A DNA stretch of 64,000 bases from Agromyces bracchium (GCF_009709675.1 NZ_WMLB01000001.1:56990-120989), one strand, 5' to 3'; positions 37,622-46,625 are shown, counted from the stretch's first letter. Notes: generated from the sequence alone by a model not told the origin. Numbers and translations are program-made.

Positions 37622-38501
37622 TTGTTGACAGGTCGAGGCTCTCGGCCTCGCGCACCTCGCCCACGACGAGCCGATCAGGCCGCATCCGCAGTGCCTCCTT
37701 GACGAGCCTCCGCAGGGTGATCTCACCCGACCCCTCGAGGTTCGGCTGGCGGCACTGCATCGCGACCAGGTCGCGCACGTCGAGGTCGAGCTCGAACGTC
37801 TCCTCGACGGTGACGACCCGCTCGCCCGTGCGCGTCGCCGCGAGCAGGGCGTTGAGCATCGTCGTCTAGCCCGTGTGCGTTGCACCGGAGACGAGCATGT
37901 TGGCGCCCGCGAGCACGCTCATCCGCAGGAACTCGGCCGCCGGGCGGGTCATCGAGCCGAGCTCGACGAGCTGCTGCAGCGAGCGGATGCGCTGCTGGAA
38001 CTTCCGGATGTTCACGGCCCAGTGGGCCCGCGTGACATCGGGGATCGCGACGTGCAGGCGCGAGCCGTCGGGCAGCGACGCGTCGACGAACGGCGAGCTG
38101 AGGTCGACCCTGCGGCCCGAGTGCTGCAGCATCCGCTCGACCAGGTCGCGCACCTCGCGATCGGAGAGCACGACCGTGGTGAGCTCGGCCACGCCGCCGC
38201 GCGCCACGAACACGCGGGTCGGCGAGTTGATCCAGATCTCCTCGATCGTGGGGTCGTCGAAGTACGGCTGCAACGGTCCGTACCCGGTGATGGATGCCAC
38301 GACCTCTCGGGCAGCCGCCTGCTCGTCGCCGAGCGGCGCGTGCGCCCCGGCGAGCGCCCGCTCGGAGTACCGGCGCACCTCTTCGGCGGCGAACCGCGCC
38401 GCGACCGCTTCGTCGCGAGCGAGGTCGACGCCCTCGCGGAGCACCCGCCCGCGCACCCGCTCGGCGATGGTGCGCACGGGGTCGGACATGGCTCCCATCA
38501 T
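37622..38501 (-). pseudogene. tadA: tadA/cpaF secretion ATPase, nonsense-mutated and truncated
   Basis: The 5' part is intact: DPVRTIAERVRGRVLREG, ITGYGPLQPYFDDPTIEEIWINSPTRVFVARGGVAE, and the CpaF pattern RVDLSSPFVDASLPDGSRLHVAIPD. The Walker A reads GATHTG-stop-TTMLNALL: the lysine codon has become TAG (37866-37868). The frame continues TVEETFELDLDVRDLVAMQC, RRLVKEALRMRPDRLVVGEVREAESLDL and then ends at about 37622 where island sequence begins. CpaF/TadA powers Flp-type pilus assembly and should be followed by tadB and tadC, which are absent. With both lesions it cannot function. Confidence 0.85.
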
Positions 38502-38560
38502 GGAGAAGCGGAGCGGATCGCCCGCTCAGTTATCCACACCGCTCCGTCGCCGCCGCGCCG

Positions 38561-38710
38561 TCAGCCGTCGAACACGGGCGGGATGTATCCGTCCGGCGAA
38601 CGGACCTTCCCGCAGCGGGCGCACTCGTAGTAGCCGTCGCCGGTCTCCGGTTCGTGCTGCAGCACCCACTTGTGGATGCCGATCCGGCACTCCCAGTTCT
38701 TCTCGGCCAT
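38561..38710 (-). CDS. Small zinc-ribbon protein, 49 aa
   Basis: MAEKNWECRIGIHKWVLQHE, then TGDGYYECARCGKVRSPDGY and a short tail. C8 and the pair CARC (about 33-36) plus His give a rubredoxin-like zinc-ribbon. A GGGAGTGG site lies ahead of the ATG. Similar 45-60 aa ribbons (CRLGxHxW...CxxCGK) are common in actinobacteria, with unknown role. It is too short for ordinary ORF thresholds and could easily be missed. Confidence 0.6.
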   Translation of the reverse strand: MAEKNWECRIGIHKWVLQHEPETGDGYYECARCGKVRSPDGYIPPVFDG

Positions 38711-38789
38711 GGCCCACTCCCGTCTCCGGGTCAGGGGAACCGGGCCTCAGGCTACTCCCCCGTGCGGCACGCCGCACGGTCGGATCGGC

Positions 38790-39740
38790 TCAGCCGTCGA
38801 GGTCGTCGAGCGCGGCCTCCGCTTCGTCGCGGGCGCGGGCCGAACGTGCGGCCTCCGCGGCCGCCGACTCGCGCGCGCGGGTCGCGATCCGCAGCTCGCG
38901 CTCGGCCGGGCGGAGCTCGTCGCGCACCTCCGACAGGCGCCGCTCGAGCTCGTCGCGCTCGGTCTCGAGGTCGTCGAACCGGCGCACGGCGGCCTCGAGG
39001 CGAGCGGATGCCTCGGCGAGCGCGTGCTCATCGTCGTCGGCGCGCTCGCGCGCCTGCCGCAGGGTCTCATCGAGCCGTTCGCGTTCCCGGCGGGCGGCCT
39101 CGGCGGCTCGGTCGGCGGCGGTGTCGCGCGCAGCGCCGCGGGAGGCGGCATCCGCTCGCCCCTCGCGCTTCGCCGCTCGCGTGTCGACCCGCTCGGCCGG
39201 GCGCTTCCCGAGGCGGCGCGGCGGGCCGGGCTCGCCGCCCCCGACGGCACCGGCGAGATCGACCTCGATGCCGACCGCGCGGAGCGCGCGCACCAGCCGG
39301 CCGCTCGCGACGGCGGCGCCCGCCTCCGCGGACACGCTCGCGGCGACCAGGGTCTGCTCGACCTCGTCGAGCACGGCCCGCGAGGGCGAGCGGTCCGCGG
39401 CATCCGCCAAACCCGATGCGAGGCGCATGAGGTCGGCGATGAGCTCGCGCCGCTCGGCGACCAGTGCGCCGAGTGCGCGTCCGTCGCCCGCGGCCTGCGC
39501 GTCGGCGAGCTCGCCGCCGAGGCCCACGAGGTCGCCCACGCGGTCGGGCTCCTCGCGCGCGAGGCGGTTCACGATCCACGCCGACGGCGAGGGGCGGCGC
39601 AGCGCGCCGATCTGCTTGGCGAGCGTCGCGCCGCCCGCGGCGCGCGCGTCGACGGCGCGTTCGTTGCGCGCCGCCGTGAACTCCTCGGGCACGAGCGCGT
39701 AGAGCGCGTCGGCCGCCTCCGCCACCGGGTCGGTCGCCAT
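38790..39740 (-). CDS. Coiled-coil protein, unknown function
   Basis: 316 aa. The N-terminal ~120 residues form helices with ALYALVPEEFTAARNERAVDARAAGGATLAKQIGAL and PSPSAWIVNRLAREEP, a pattern seen in a family of actinobacterial hypothetical proteins. After a Pro/Gly-rich link, residues ~190-310 are long charged heptads (RAAEAARRERERLDETLRQARERADDDEHA), a coiled coil. No membrane segment or enzyme motif. It is native in G+C, and may be a structural or DNA-associated protein; this is not established. Confidence 0.62.
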   Translation of the reverse strand: MATDPVAEAADALYALVPEEFTAARNERAVDARAAGGATLAKQIGALRRPSPSAWIVNRLAREEPDRVGDLVGLGGELADAQAAGDGRALGALVAERRELIADLMRLASGLADAADRSPSRAVLDEVEQTLVAASVSAEAGAAVASGRLVRALRAVGIEVDLAGAVGGGEPGPPRRLGKRPAERVDTRAAKREGRADAASRGAARDTAADRAAEAARRERERLDETLRQARERADDDEHALAEASARLEAAVRRFDDLETERDELERRLSEVRDELRPAERELRIATRARESAAAEAARSARARDEAEAALDDLDG

Positions 39741-39781
39741 GCCTCCATCATGGCGCGGCGGTCGCGGTCGGCGGCGGAGGA

Positions 39782-40189
39782 GTTCGCAGGATGAGACGCG
39801 TCATCCGCCTGCACACGGGGGCATCCGCCCTCTCATCCTGCGAACCCGATCCACCGACCACGCACCCCGTCCTCGGCGCCCGGCACCGCCGCGCCGGTTC
39901 GCAGGATGAGACGCGTCATCCACCCGCACACCGAGGCATCCGCCCTCTCATCCTGCGAACTCGATCCACCGACCACGCACCCCGTCCTCGCCGGCCGGCA
40001 CGGCCGCGCCGGTTCGCAGGATGAGACGCGTCATCCACCCGCACACGGGGGCATCCGCCCTCTCATCCTGCGAACTCGATCCACCGCAGCGCCGTGCGAG
40101 CCGATCGAGCGCGATCGTCGCGCCAGTTCGCAGGACGAAACGCGTCATGACCGCTGCTGAGGGCGCGTGCGCCGCGTCATCCTGCGAAC
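39782..40189. repeat. Array of four 64-bp palindromic repeat units
   Basis: Units at 39782-39845, 39897-39960, 40012-40075 and 40126-40189 are spaced by 51, 51 and 50 bp. Units 1-3 begin GTTCGCAGGATGAGACGCGT and end CTCATCCTGCGAAC, 14-bp exact inverted repeats; unit 4 is diverged at its ends. The spacers of the first two also match one another (GATCCACCGACCACGCACCC), so it is a ~115-bp tandem repeat, not a spacer array. Each unit could fold into a hairpin with further internal pairing (GGATGA/TCATCC). The region has no gene and lies between two minus-strand genes. Confidence 0.85.
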
Positions 40190-40213
40190 TCAGAGGAGCC
40201 CGGCCGCGGCGCC

Positions 40214-41875
40214 TCAGACCGTCTCGAGGTACTTGTGCACGAGGCTCACCGCGACCGAGCCCTGCCCCACCGCCGACGCGACGCGGCGCATCACGTCGTG
40301 CCGCACGTCGCCGGCGGCGAAGATGCCGGGCACGCTCGCCTCCTGCGGGAACGGATCGCGCTTCGGCGCCCACTCCCGAGGTCGGCGGCCGTCGTGCACG
40401 AGGTCCTGTCCGGTCAGCACGAACCCGTGATCGTCGAGTTCGACGAGGTCGCGCACGAGGTCGGTGCCGGGCACCGCGCCGATGAAGACGAACATCGCGT
40501 CGGCCGGCAGTTCCTCCTCGCCGCCGGTCGCCATGTCGCTCACGGTCACCGACTCGAGGTGGTCCTCGCCGGTCAGCGCGACCACGCGCGAGCGCGGGCG
40601 CACCGTGATGTTCGGCGCCGCCTCGATCTGGTCGATGAGGTAGCGCGACATCGATGACTCGAGCCCGTCGCCGCGCACGAGGATCGTGACCTCGGCCGCA
40701 TACCGCGACAGGAACATCGCGCCCTGGCCGGCCGAGTTCGCGCCGCCGACGACGGCCACGCGGCATCCGCTGTACGCCACCGCTTCTGAGGCCGCCGCGC
40801 CGTAGTAGACGGATGCCCCGAGCAGCCGTTCCTCGCCGGGCACGCCGAGCGTGCGCGCCGACACGCCGGTCGCGAGCACGAGCGCACGGCACCGCAGCTC
40901 GCTGCCGTCGTCGAGCGTGAGGATCTTGTACGAGTCCTCGAGTCGGATGCCGGTGACCGCCTGCGGGCTCATGATCTCGGCGCCGAGCCGCTTCGCCTGC
41001 GTCACCGCGCGCCGCGCGAGGTCGGCGCCGCTGATGCCGTTCGGGAAGCCGAGGTAGTTCTCGATGCGCGAGCTCGTCCCGGCCTGGCCGCCGGGCACCT
41101 CGCGCTCGACGACCACGGTGCGCAGGCCCTCGGAGGCGCCGTAGACGGCGGCGGCGAGCCCGGCGGGGCCGGCGCCGACGACGACCAGGTCGTAGAACGG
41201 CTGCTGCGCGGGCGCCCGCAGGCCGATGCGCTCGGCGAGCTCGTGCAGATCGGGGCAGAACAGCGTCGTGCCGTCGGGGAGGAAGACGACGGGCAGCCTG
41301 CGGGCACCGCTCGTGGCGGCCTCGACGAGCTCGCGGGCGCCCTCGTTCTTCTCGATGTCGAGCCACTGGTACGGGATCTGGCTGCGCGCGAGGAAGTCCT
41401 TCACGGCGTGCGTCGTCGGCGACCAGAGCGTGCCGGCGACGCGGATGCCCTCGTACACGGGCGGTGACGAGGCGCGCCAGTCGTCGAGCAGGTCGTCGAT
41501 CACCGGGTAGAGCCGCTCCTCCGGCGGATCCCACGGCTTCAGCAGGTAGTAGTCGAGGTCGAGCGCGTTGATGCTCGTGATCGCGGCACTCGTGTCGGCG
41601 TATGCCGTGAGCAGCACGCGCTTGGCGTCGGGTACGCGCTTCAGCGCCTGCTCGAGAAACTCGGTGCCCGTCATCCCGGGCATCCGCTGGTCGACGAGGA
41701 AGAGCGCGACCGGCGTGCCGCGTTTCAGGTACTCCCCCACGGCGTCGAGCCCCTCCTGTCCCGACGCCGCCTTCACGATCCGGTAGTCGTCGCGGTAGCG
41801 CGACTGCAGGTCTCGGGCGATCGCGTTGAGCACCTGCGGCTCGTCGTCGACGGTCATGATCACGGGCTTGGCCAC
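40214..41875 (-). CDS. Receiver domain fused to a thioredoxin-reductase-like FAD oxidoreductase
   Basis: 553 aa. Residues 1-130 are a complete receiver: Asp10/Asp11, phospho-acceptor Asp62, Thr90 and Lys113 (in LLKPWD). Next, a glutaredoxin-like segment FLARSQIPYQWLDIEKN...LPVVFLPDG (about 160-202) without the redox CxxC, then a thioredoxin-reductase-like flavoprotein with FAD motif GAGPAGLAAA (234-243), NADPH motif VVGGANSAGQGAM and GIFAAGDVR. The position that holds the CxxC in true thioredoxin reductases reads GASVYYGAAASEA, with no cysteines. It is coupled to the histidine kinase upstream, so phosphorylation may control flavin-based electron transfer. Confidence 0.88.
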   Translation of the reverse strand: MAKPVIMTVDDEPQVLNAIARDLQSRYRDDYRIVKAASGQEGLDAVGEYLKRGTPVALFLVDQRMPGMTGTEFLEQALKRVPDAKRVLLTAYADTSAAITSINALDLDYYLLKPWDPPEERLYPVIDDLLDDWRASSPPVYEGIRVAGTLWSPTTHAVKDFLARSQIPYQWLDIEKNEGARELVEAATSGARRLPVVFLPDGTTLFCPDLHELAERIGLRAPAQQPFYDLVVVGAGPAGLAAAVYGASEGLRTVVVEREVPGGQAGTSSRIENYLGFPNGISGADLARRAVTQAKRLGAEIMSPQAVTGIRLEDSYKILTLDDGSELRCRALVLATGVSARTLGVPGEERLLGASVYYGAAASEAVAYSGCRVAVVGGANSAGQGAMFLSRYAAEVTILVRGDGLESSMSRYLIDQIEAAPNITVRPRSRVVALTGEDHLESVTVSDMATGGEEELPADAMFVFIGAVPGTDLVRDLVELDDHGFVLTGQDLVHDGRRPREWAPKRDPFPQEASVPGIFAAGDVRHDVMRRVASAVGQGSVAVSLVHKYLETV

Positions 41876-41878
41876 CGG

Positions 41879-44158
41879 TCAGCCCTCCCCGTCGCCCGGG
41901 CCTTCGCCCGGTGCGTAACCCACGCCGTCGCCCGGCGTCGAGTCGATCGGCAGGCGCACGGTGAAGCACGTCCGGCCGGGCTCGGATTCGACCGTCATGT
42001 CGCCGTGGTGCTTCTTCACGACGATGTTCCGTGAGATCGGCAGGCCGAGCCCCGTGCCCTCGCCGACCGGCTTCGTCGTGAAGAACGGGTCGAAGAGCAC
42101 GACCATGTTCTCGGGCGGGATCCCGGGGCCGTCGTCCTCGATCTGCACCTCGACCACGTCGCCGACGCGTCGGGCGCGTACCGTCAGCGTGCCGCGACCG
42201 CCCATCGCGTCGATCGCGTTGTCGATGAGGTTCGTCCACACCTGGTTGAGTTCGCTCGCGTAGGCCTGGATCACGGGCAGGTCGGTGTCGTAGTCGCGGA
42301 CCACGTGCACGCCGCCCTTGAGCTTGTTGTGCAGGATGATCAGCGTGTTGTCGAGCCCGCGCCGCACGTCGACGTCCTGCACGGGGGTCTGGTCCATGTA
42401 CGTGTAGGTCTTCAGCGCCTTCACGAGGTCGACGATGCGCGTCGTGCCGACCGCCACCTCCGAGAGCAGGGTGTAGATCAGGAACTTCAGGCCCAGCCAC
42501 TCGATGACGATCGAGGCCTCCTCGCCGTCGAACGTCGCGGCGAGGCCGTCGAGGTCGTCGACCGAGAGTCCGAGGCTGACGACGGCGGGCGCGAGCTCCC
42601 CCGCATCGGAGACGCCGTGCGCGTCGAGCCAGTCCTCGGCCGCGGCCTCGCGGTCGCTGCGCTCGAGCGCCCCGAACTCGACCGGCTGGTCGGCGCGCTC
42701 GACCGCCATCCGATCGAGTTCGCGGAGGTGCTCGAGCTTCGAGCCGTAGAGCCCGAGGCGCCCGAGTTGGAGCTGCGCCTCCTGCAGCTTCGCGAACACC
42801 GCCAGCGCCTGCGACGCTCCGCGCTGCGCGGCGGAGGCCGGGTTGTTGAGTTCGTGCGCCATGCCGGCGCTCAGCTTGCCGAGCGACGCCATCTTCTCCT
42901 GCAGGATCAGCTGGTCCTGCATCTGGCCGATCTGCTCGAGCGTCCGCTCGAGCACCGAGTTCTTGCCACGCAGTTCCTCGGTGCGCTCCCGCAGCTGCTG
43001 CTCGCTCTGCCGCAGCGCCTCCTCGGCCGCCTTGCGCTCGCCGATGTCGCGGATGATGCCCGTGTAGTAGCGGTCCTCGTGCACCGTCCACGTCGACAGC
43101 GAGAGCTCGATCGGGATCTGCTCGCCCGACTTGGTGATCGCGGAGAGCTCGACCGTGGTGCCGATCACGTGCGCCTCGCCGGTCTCGGTGTAGCGCTTGA
43201 TGCCCGTGCGGTGCAGTTCGCGGAACTCCGGCGGGATGACGAGCTCGAGCTGCTGCCCGACGGCCTCCTCCTCGGTGTAGCCGAGGATCCTCGTGGCCGC
43301 CGAGTTCCACGACATGATGCGGCCCGTGTGGTCGGCCGAGATGATCGCGTCGATCGCCGACTCGGTGACCGACCGGAACTTCTGCTCGGCCTGCTTGCGT
43401 TCGCTGATGTCGCGGATGATGCCCGTGTAGTAGCGGTCCTCATCGAGGAACCACGTCGCGAGCGAGAGCTCGATCGGGAACTCCGATCCGTCGCTGCGGA
43501 TGGCGGCGAGCTCGACGGTCGAGCCGATGACGTGGGTCTCGCCGCCGGTGCTGACGCGGTGGATGCCGGTGCGGTGCAGGTCGCGGAACCGCTCGGGGAT
43601 CACGAGTTCGAGCCGTTGCCCGATCGCCTCGGACTCGGTGTGGCCGAACAGCGCCGTGGCTGCGCTGTTCCAGCTTCGGATGATCCCTTCCGCATCCGCT
43701 GAGATGATCGCGTCGATCGCCGACTCCATGACGGAGCGGAACTTCGCCTCGGACTCGCGCAGCGCCATCCGCACCTTCGACACCGTGACCTGGCGCTCGA
43801 TGCGGGCGAGCACCTCGCGCGCGTCGAACGGGATGCCGATGAGGTCGTCGCCGGCCTCGAGCCCGCGCACGCGCGTCTCGACGTCGGCGTCGGCGGCCAT
43901 GAGGATGACGGGCAGGTCGTGCGTCTCGTCGGCTCGGTGCAGCTCCGCCGCGAGCGCGAACGCATCGGCACGCCGGAGTCCGGCGTCGAGCACGATGAGG
44001 TCGGGTCCAGTCGTGAGCGCGGCGTGCGCGCGGGCCGGGTCGCCCTCCGCGGTGATCACCGTGTAGCGGTCCTCCTCGAGGATGCCGCGGAGCTCGGCGA
44101 CCGCCTCCGCGTCGTCGGAGATCACGAGGATCGAGCCGAGCTGGGCCACGGAGTCCAC
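41879..44158 (-). CDS. Sensor histidine kinase with N-terminal receiver and two PAS domains
   Basis: 759 aa. Residues 1-125 are a receiver-like domain with Asp58 but IPF where the conserved Lys-Pro-Phe normally is, so phosphotransfer there is doubtful. Two near-duplicate PAS domains follow (about 137-255 and 262-373), each with YYTGIIRDI-ERK at its end. A coiled coil leads to the H-box MAHELNNPASAAQ (His435), and the ATPase has N (LIDNAIDAMGG), G1 (DDGPGIP) and G2 (GEGTGLGLPIS). Soluble, no membrane segment, so it senses a cytoplasmic signal. Ends 3 bp from the receiver-flavoprotein gene: one operon, likely partners. Confidence 0.88.
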   Translation of the reverse strand: MDSVAQLGSILVISDDAEAVAELRGILEEDRYTVITAEGDPARAHAALTTGPDLIVLDAGLRRADAFALAAELHRADETHDLPVILMAADADVETRVRGLEAGDDLIGIPFDAREVLARIERQVTVSKVRMALRESEAKFRSVMESAIDAIISADAEGIIRSWNSAATALFGHTESEAIGQRLELVIPERFRDLHRTGIHRVSTGGETHVIGSTVELAAIRSDGSEFPIELSLATWFLDEDRYYTGIIRDISERKQAEQKFRSVTESAIDAIISADHTGRIMSWNSAATRILGYTEEEAVGQQLELVIPPEFRELHRTGIKRYTETGEAHVIGTTVELSAITKSGEQIPIELSLSTWTVHEDRYYTGIIRDIGERKAAEEALRQSEQQLRERTEELRGKNSVLERTLEQIGQMQDQLILQEKMASLGKLSAGMAHELNNPASAAQRGASQALAVFAKLQEAQLQLGRLGLYGSKLEHLRELDRMAVERADQPVEFGALERSDREAAAEDWLDAHGVSDAGELAPAVVSLGLSVDDLDGLAATFDGEEASIVIEWLGLKFLIYTLLSEVAVGTTRIVDLVKALKTYTYMDQTPVQDVDVRRGLDNTLIILHNKLKGGVHVVRDYDTDLPVIQAYASELNQVWTNLIDNAIDAMGGRGTLTVRARRVGDVVEVQIEDDGPGIPPENMVVLFDPFFTTKPVGEGTGLGLPISRNIVVKKHHGDMTVESEPGRTCFTVRLPIDSTPGDGVGYAPGEGPGDGEG

Positions 44159-44441
44159 CTCCCCGTCGTCCGCGTCGTCGTCGCCTGGTCCTGTCCGGCC
44201 ACCCTATCGACGCGAGCGGGCCGCGGACTGCCCCCCGTCCGGGGCCGGGCTCAGGGCGGGCGTCGAGACCAGCGACGTGACGAGGAGCGACGCCGCGGCC
44301 TCCGCCCGGGCGTACGGACCCCGCATTCGGGTGCCACCGCTCCGACACGCCAGCGCGTCGCCGCGCTTCCGACCGCGATGCCTGACTACATTCGGCCACG
44401 AGACACGGCCGCGGGGGGCGCCGAGAACGGAGCGAACGCGA

Positions 44442-45134
44442 ATGACCGGACCCGAACCTGCACGCACGCCGGAGGCCGCAGCCGCCCGGACCGGCGACGA
44501 CGTCGCGTACCGACCGGAGGCCGTCGACGACCTCGTCGCGCGAATCGTCGAGGAGGAGGACGCTGAGCTCCGACGCGGCTTCGCCTCGGGCGCCGAGTTC
44601 GCCGTGACGCGCGGTGCCTCCTCACGCGAGCACATGCTGCACCGGCTGGAGTGCGCCTCGATCGAATCGCACCTGGACCGCAGCTCCAAGTGGACCGAAC
44701 CGCACCGGCGGCGCCTCGCGTCGAACCCGGCGTATCGCCTCCCGATGCCGACGTTGATCACCAGGCAGGCCGCGCGCGACCTCTCGGGCGTGCGCTCGTG
44801 TCGGATGTGCTGGCCGAATCCGACGGGCGGTGAGCCCCGACCGCTCCGGCGGCTCTCGGCGCGCAGCCTCGGCCCGCAGCACGTCGGCCACGTGCTCGCG
44901 CGTCCCGACGGGGAACCCCTCGGGACGATCGTGCGCTGGGGCGCCCGCACGGGCGCCGACCTCTTCGGCGTGGAGCACGACGAGATCGAGATCGTGACCT
45001 CGATGGGCACCGAGACGGTCGGGCCCGACGACCACGTGATCATCTGGGACCTGCCGACCGACGAGCAGGCCATCCGACGGAAGGCGCAGCTCGTCCAGCG
45101 GTTCGCCGACCACGGCGACGGCGTGGCGCGCTGA
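44442..45134 (+). CDS. Hypothetical protein, 230 aa
   Basis: Starts MTGPEPARTPEAAAARTG behind CGGAGCGAACGCG. No signal peptide or membrane helix. A helical part LVARIVEEEDAELRRGFASGAEF is followed by HRLECASIESHLDRSSKWTEPHRRRL, a conserved-looking CRMCWPNPTGGEPRPLRRLSARSLGPQHVGHVL and a beta-rich end VEHDEIEIVTSMGTETVGPDDHVIIWDLP. I recognise no family. It is alone, convergent with zwf, and about 280 bp upstream hold no gene. Confidence 0.55.
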   Translation: MTGPEPARTPEAAAARTGDDVAYRPEAVDDLVARIVEEEDAELRRGFASGAEFAVTRGASSREHMLHRLECASIESHLDRSSKWTEPHRRRLASNPAYRLPMPTLITRQAARDLSGVRSCRMCWPNPTGGEPRPLRRLSARSLGPQHVGHVLARPDGEPLGTIVRWGARTGADLFGVEHDEIEIVTSMGTETVGPDDHVIIWDLPTDEQAIRRKAQLVQRFADHGDGVAR

Positions 45135-45156
45135 GCGCCGCGGGCAGGCCGCGGCA

Positions 45157-45180
45157 GCGGGCGCGGGCGCGGGCGCGGGC
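45157..45180. repeat. Hexanucleotide microsatellite (GCGGGC)x4
   Basis: Four exact copies of GCGGGC between a hypothetical gene and the end of zwf. It is the type of tract that can vary in copy number. Confidence 0.8.
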
Positions 45181-45221
45181 GAGCGCAGCAGTCGGGCCGA
45201 CGGCCGAGCGACCGCCGGGCC

Positions 45222-46625
45222 TCAGCCGTCGATCCAGGGCTCGCGCCATCCGCCCCGCTCGCCCATGAGCGCCTCGGCCGCCGCAGGACCCCAGGTGCCG
45301 GGCTCGTACGCCTGCACCTCGGGCGGCGCGTCGAGCAGGGGTTGGATGACCGCCCACTCGGCGTCGATCGTCCCCTGGCTGGCGAATCGCATCCCGCCAC
45401 CCGCGAGTGCCGCCTCGAACAGCACCTCGTAGGGCGTCGGCACCTCCCCCGGCTTCGCCGCGAATCCGACGTCGAGCTCGGCGAGCTCGGGTCTCGCGGT
45501 ATCCACCCGCTGAGCCGCGAGCGCGACCCGGACCCCGAAGGTCGGACCGAGCCGGACGACCAGTTCGTTCGACGGCGGGTGGTCGCCGCGCAGGCCGAAC
45601 CCGAGCGACGGAGCGTCGCGGTAGACGATGCGCACCTCGGTCTCGGTCGCGCGGAGCTTCTTGCCGGTGCGGATGAAGAACGGCACGCCCGACCATCGCG
45701 GATTGTCGATCCGGAGCTCGAGCGCGGCGAACGTCTCGGTCGTGGAGTCGTCGGCCACCCCGTCGACCTCGCGGTAGCCGCGGTACTGACCGCGGACGTA
45801 GCGGGCCGGATCGGCCGGCGCGACCTGCCGCAGCAGCTCGGTGCGTCGTCGACCGATCGAGGCTCGGTCCCCGGGCTCCGGCGCCTCCATCGCGACCGCG
45901 ACGACGACCTGCAGCAGGTGGTTCACGACGACGTCGCGGAGTGCTCCGACCGGATCGTAGAAGTGTCCCCGATCGTCGACGCCGAACGCCTCGGTCATCG
46001 AGATCTGCACGTGATCGATGTGGTCGCGGTTCCACGTCGGCGCGAGGAGCGTGTTCGCGAAGCGCAGGAACGGGATCTCCTCGAGCCCGACCTTGCCGAG
46101 GTAGTGGTCGACGCGCAGCAGCTGCGACTCGTCGACGACCGAGTGCAGCTCGGCGGCGAGCGCCGTCGCCGACGCGCGGTCGTGCCCGAACGGCTTCTCG
46201 ATCACGAACCGCGCGTTCGTCGCCAGGCCGCCGCCCGCGACGCCCTTCACGACGGTTGCGAACAGGTTCGGCGGCACCTCGAGGTAGAAGAGCGGATGCT
46301 CCGCCCCGCCCATCGCCTGCTTCACGCCGTCGTACGTCTCGGGCTTGCCGAAGTCGCCGTGCACGTACGACATCCGGTGCATCAGGCGCCCGAACACCGA
46401 CTCGTCGATCTCCTCGCCGGTCGCCGCGATGCTCTCGCGTGCCCGGTCGGCGAGCCGGTCCATCGTCCAGTCCTCGAACGCGACGCCCACGATCGGACAG
46501 TCGAGCAGGCCACGTCGCTCGAGCCGGTACAGCGATCGGAAGGTCATCACGCGGGCGAGGTCGCCCGTGATGCCGAAGATCACCAGGACGTCGCGGCGCG
46601 CGGTCGTGTCATCCGTTGCCCCCAT
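45222..46625 (-). CDS. zwf: Glucose-6-phosphate dehydrogenase
   Basis: 467 aa from the ATG reading MGATDDTTAR; usual family length. NADP-binding FGITGDLA (17-24), the substrate-binding stretch FVIEKPFGHD (141-149) and RVDHYLGK (171-178) identify it. The enzyme makes 6-phosphoglucono-lactone and NADPH, the first oxidative pentose-phosphate step. In the substrate signature the usual DHYLGKE is followed here by DHYLGKV, a difference from canonical Zwf. Unlike the common arrangement it is not beside tal, pgl or opcA, but a single gene next to a tRNA. A matching 6-phosphogluconate dehydrogenase is at 2.9 kb. Confidence 0.9.
   Translation of the reverse strand: MGATDDTTARRDVLVIFGITGDLARVMTFRSLYRLERRGLLDCPIVGVAFEDWTMDRLADRARESIAATGEEIDESVFGRLMHRMSYVHGDFGKPETYDGVKQAMGGAEHPLFYLEVPPNLFATVVKGVAGGGLATNARFVIEKPFGHDRASATALAAELHSVVDESQLLRVDHYLGKVGLEEIPFLRFANTLLAPTWNRDHIDHVQISMTEAFGVDDRGHFYDPVGALRDVVVNHLLQVVVAVAMEAPEPGDRASIGRRRTELLRQVAPADPARYVRGQYRGYREVDGVADDSTTETFAALELRIDNPRWSGVPFFIRTGKKLRATETEVRIVYRDAPSLGFGLRGDHPPSNELVVRLGPTFGVRVALAAQRVDTARPELAELDVGFAAKPGEVPTPYEVLFEAALAGGGMRFASQGTIDAEWAVIQPLLDAPPEVQAYEPGTWGPAAAEALMGERGGWREPWIDG

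Noticed and set aside
39782..40189. CRISPR array
   Set aside because: Regular spacing is tempting, but units are palindromic 64-mers, the first spacers are alike and there are no cas genes.
44159..44441. Possible gene between the kinase and the 230-aa protein
   Set aside because: No frame with a ribosome site or protein-like composition; only repeated GTCGTC-type low complexity is visible.
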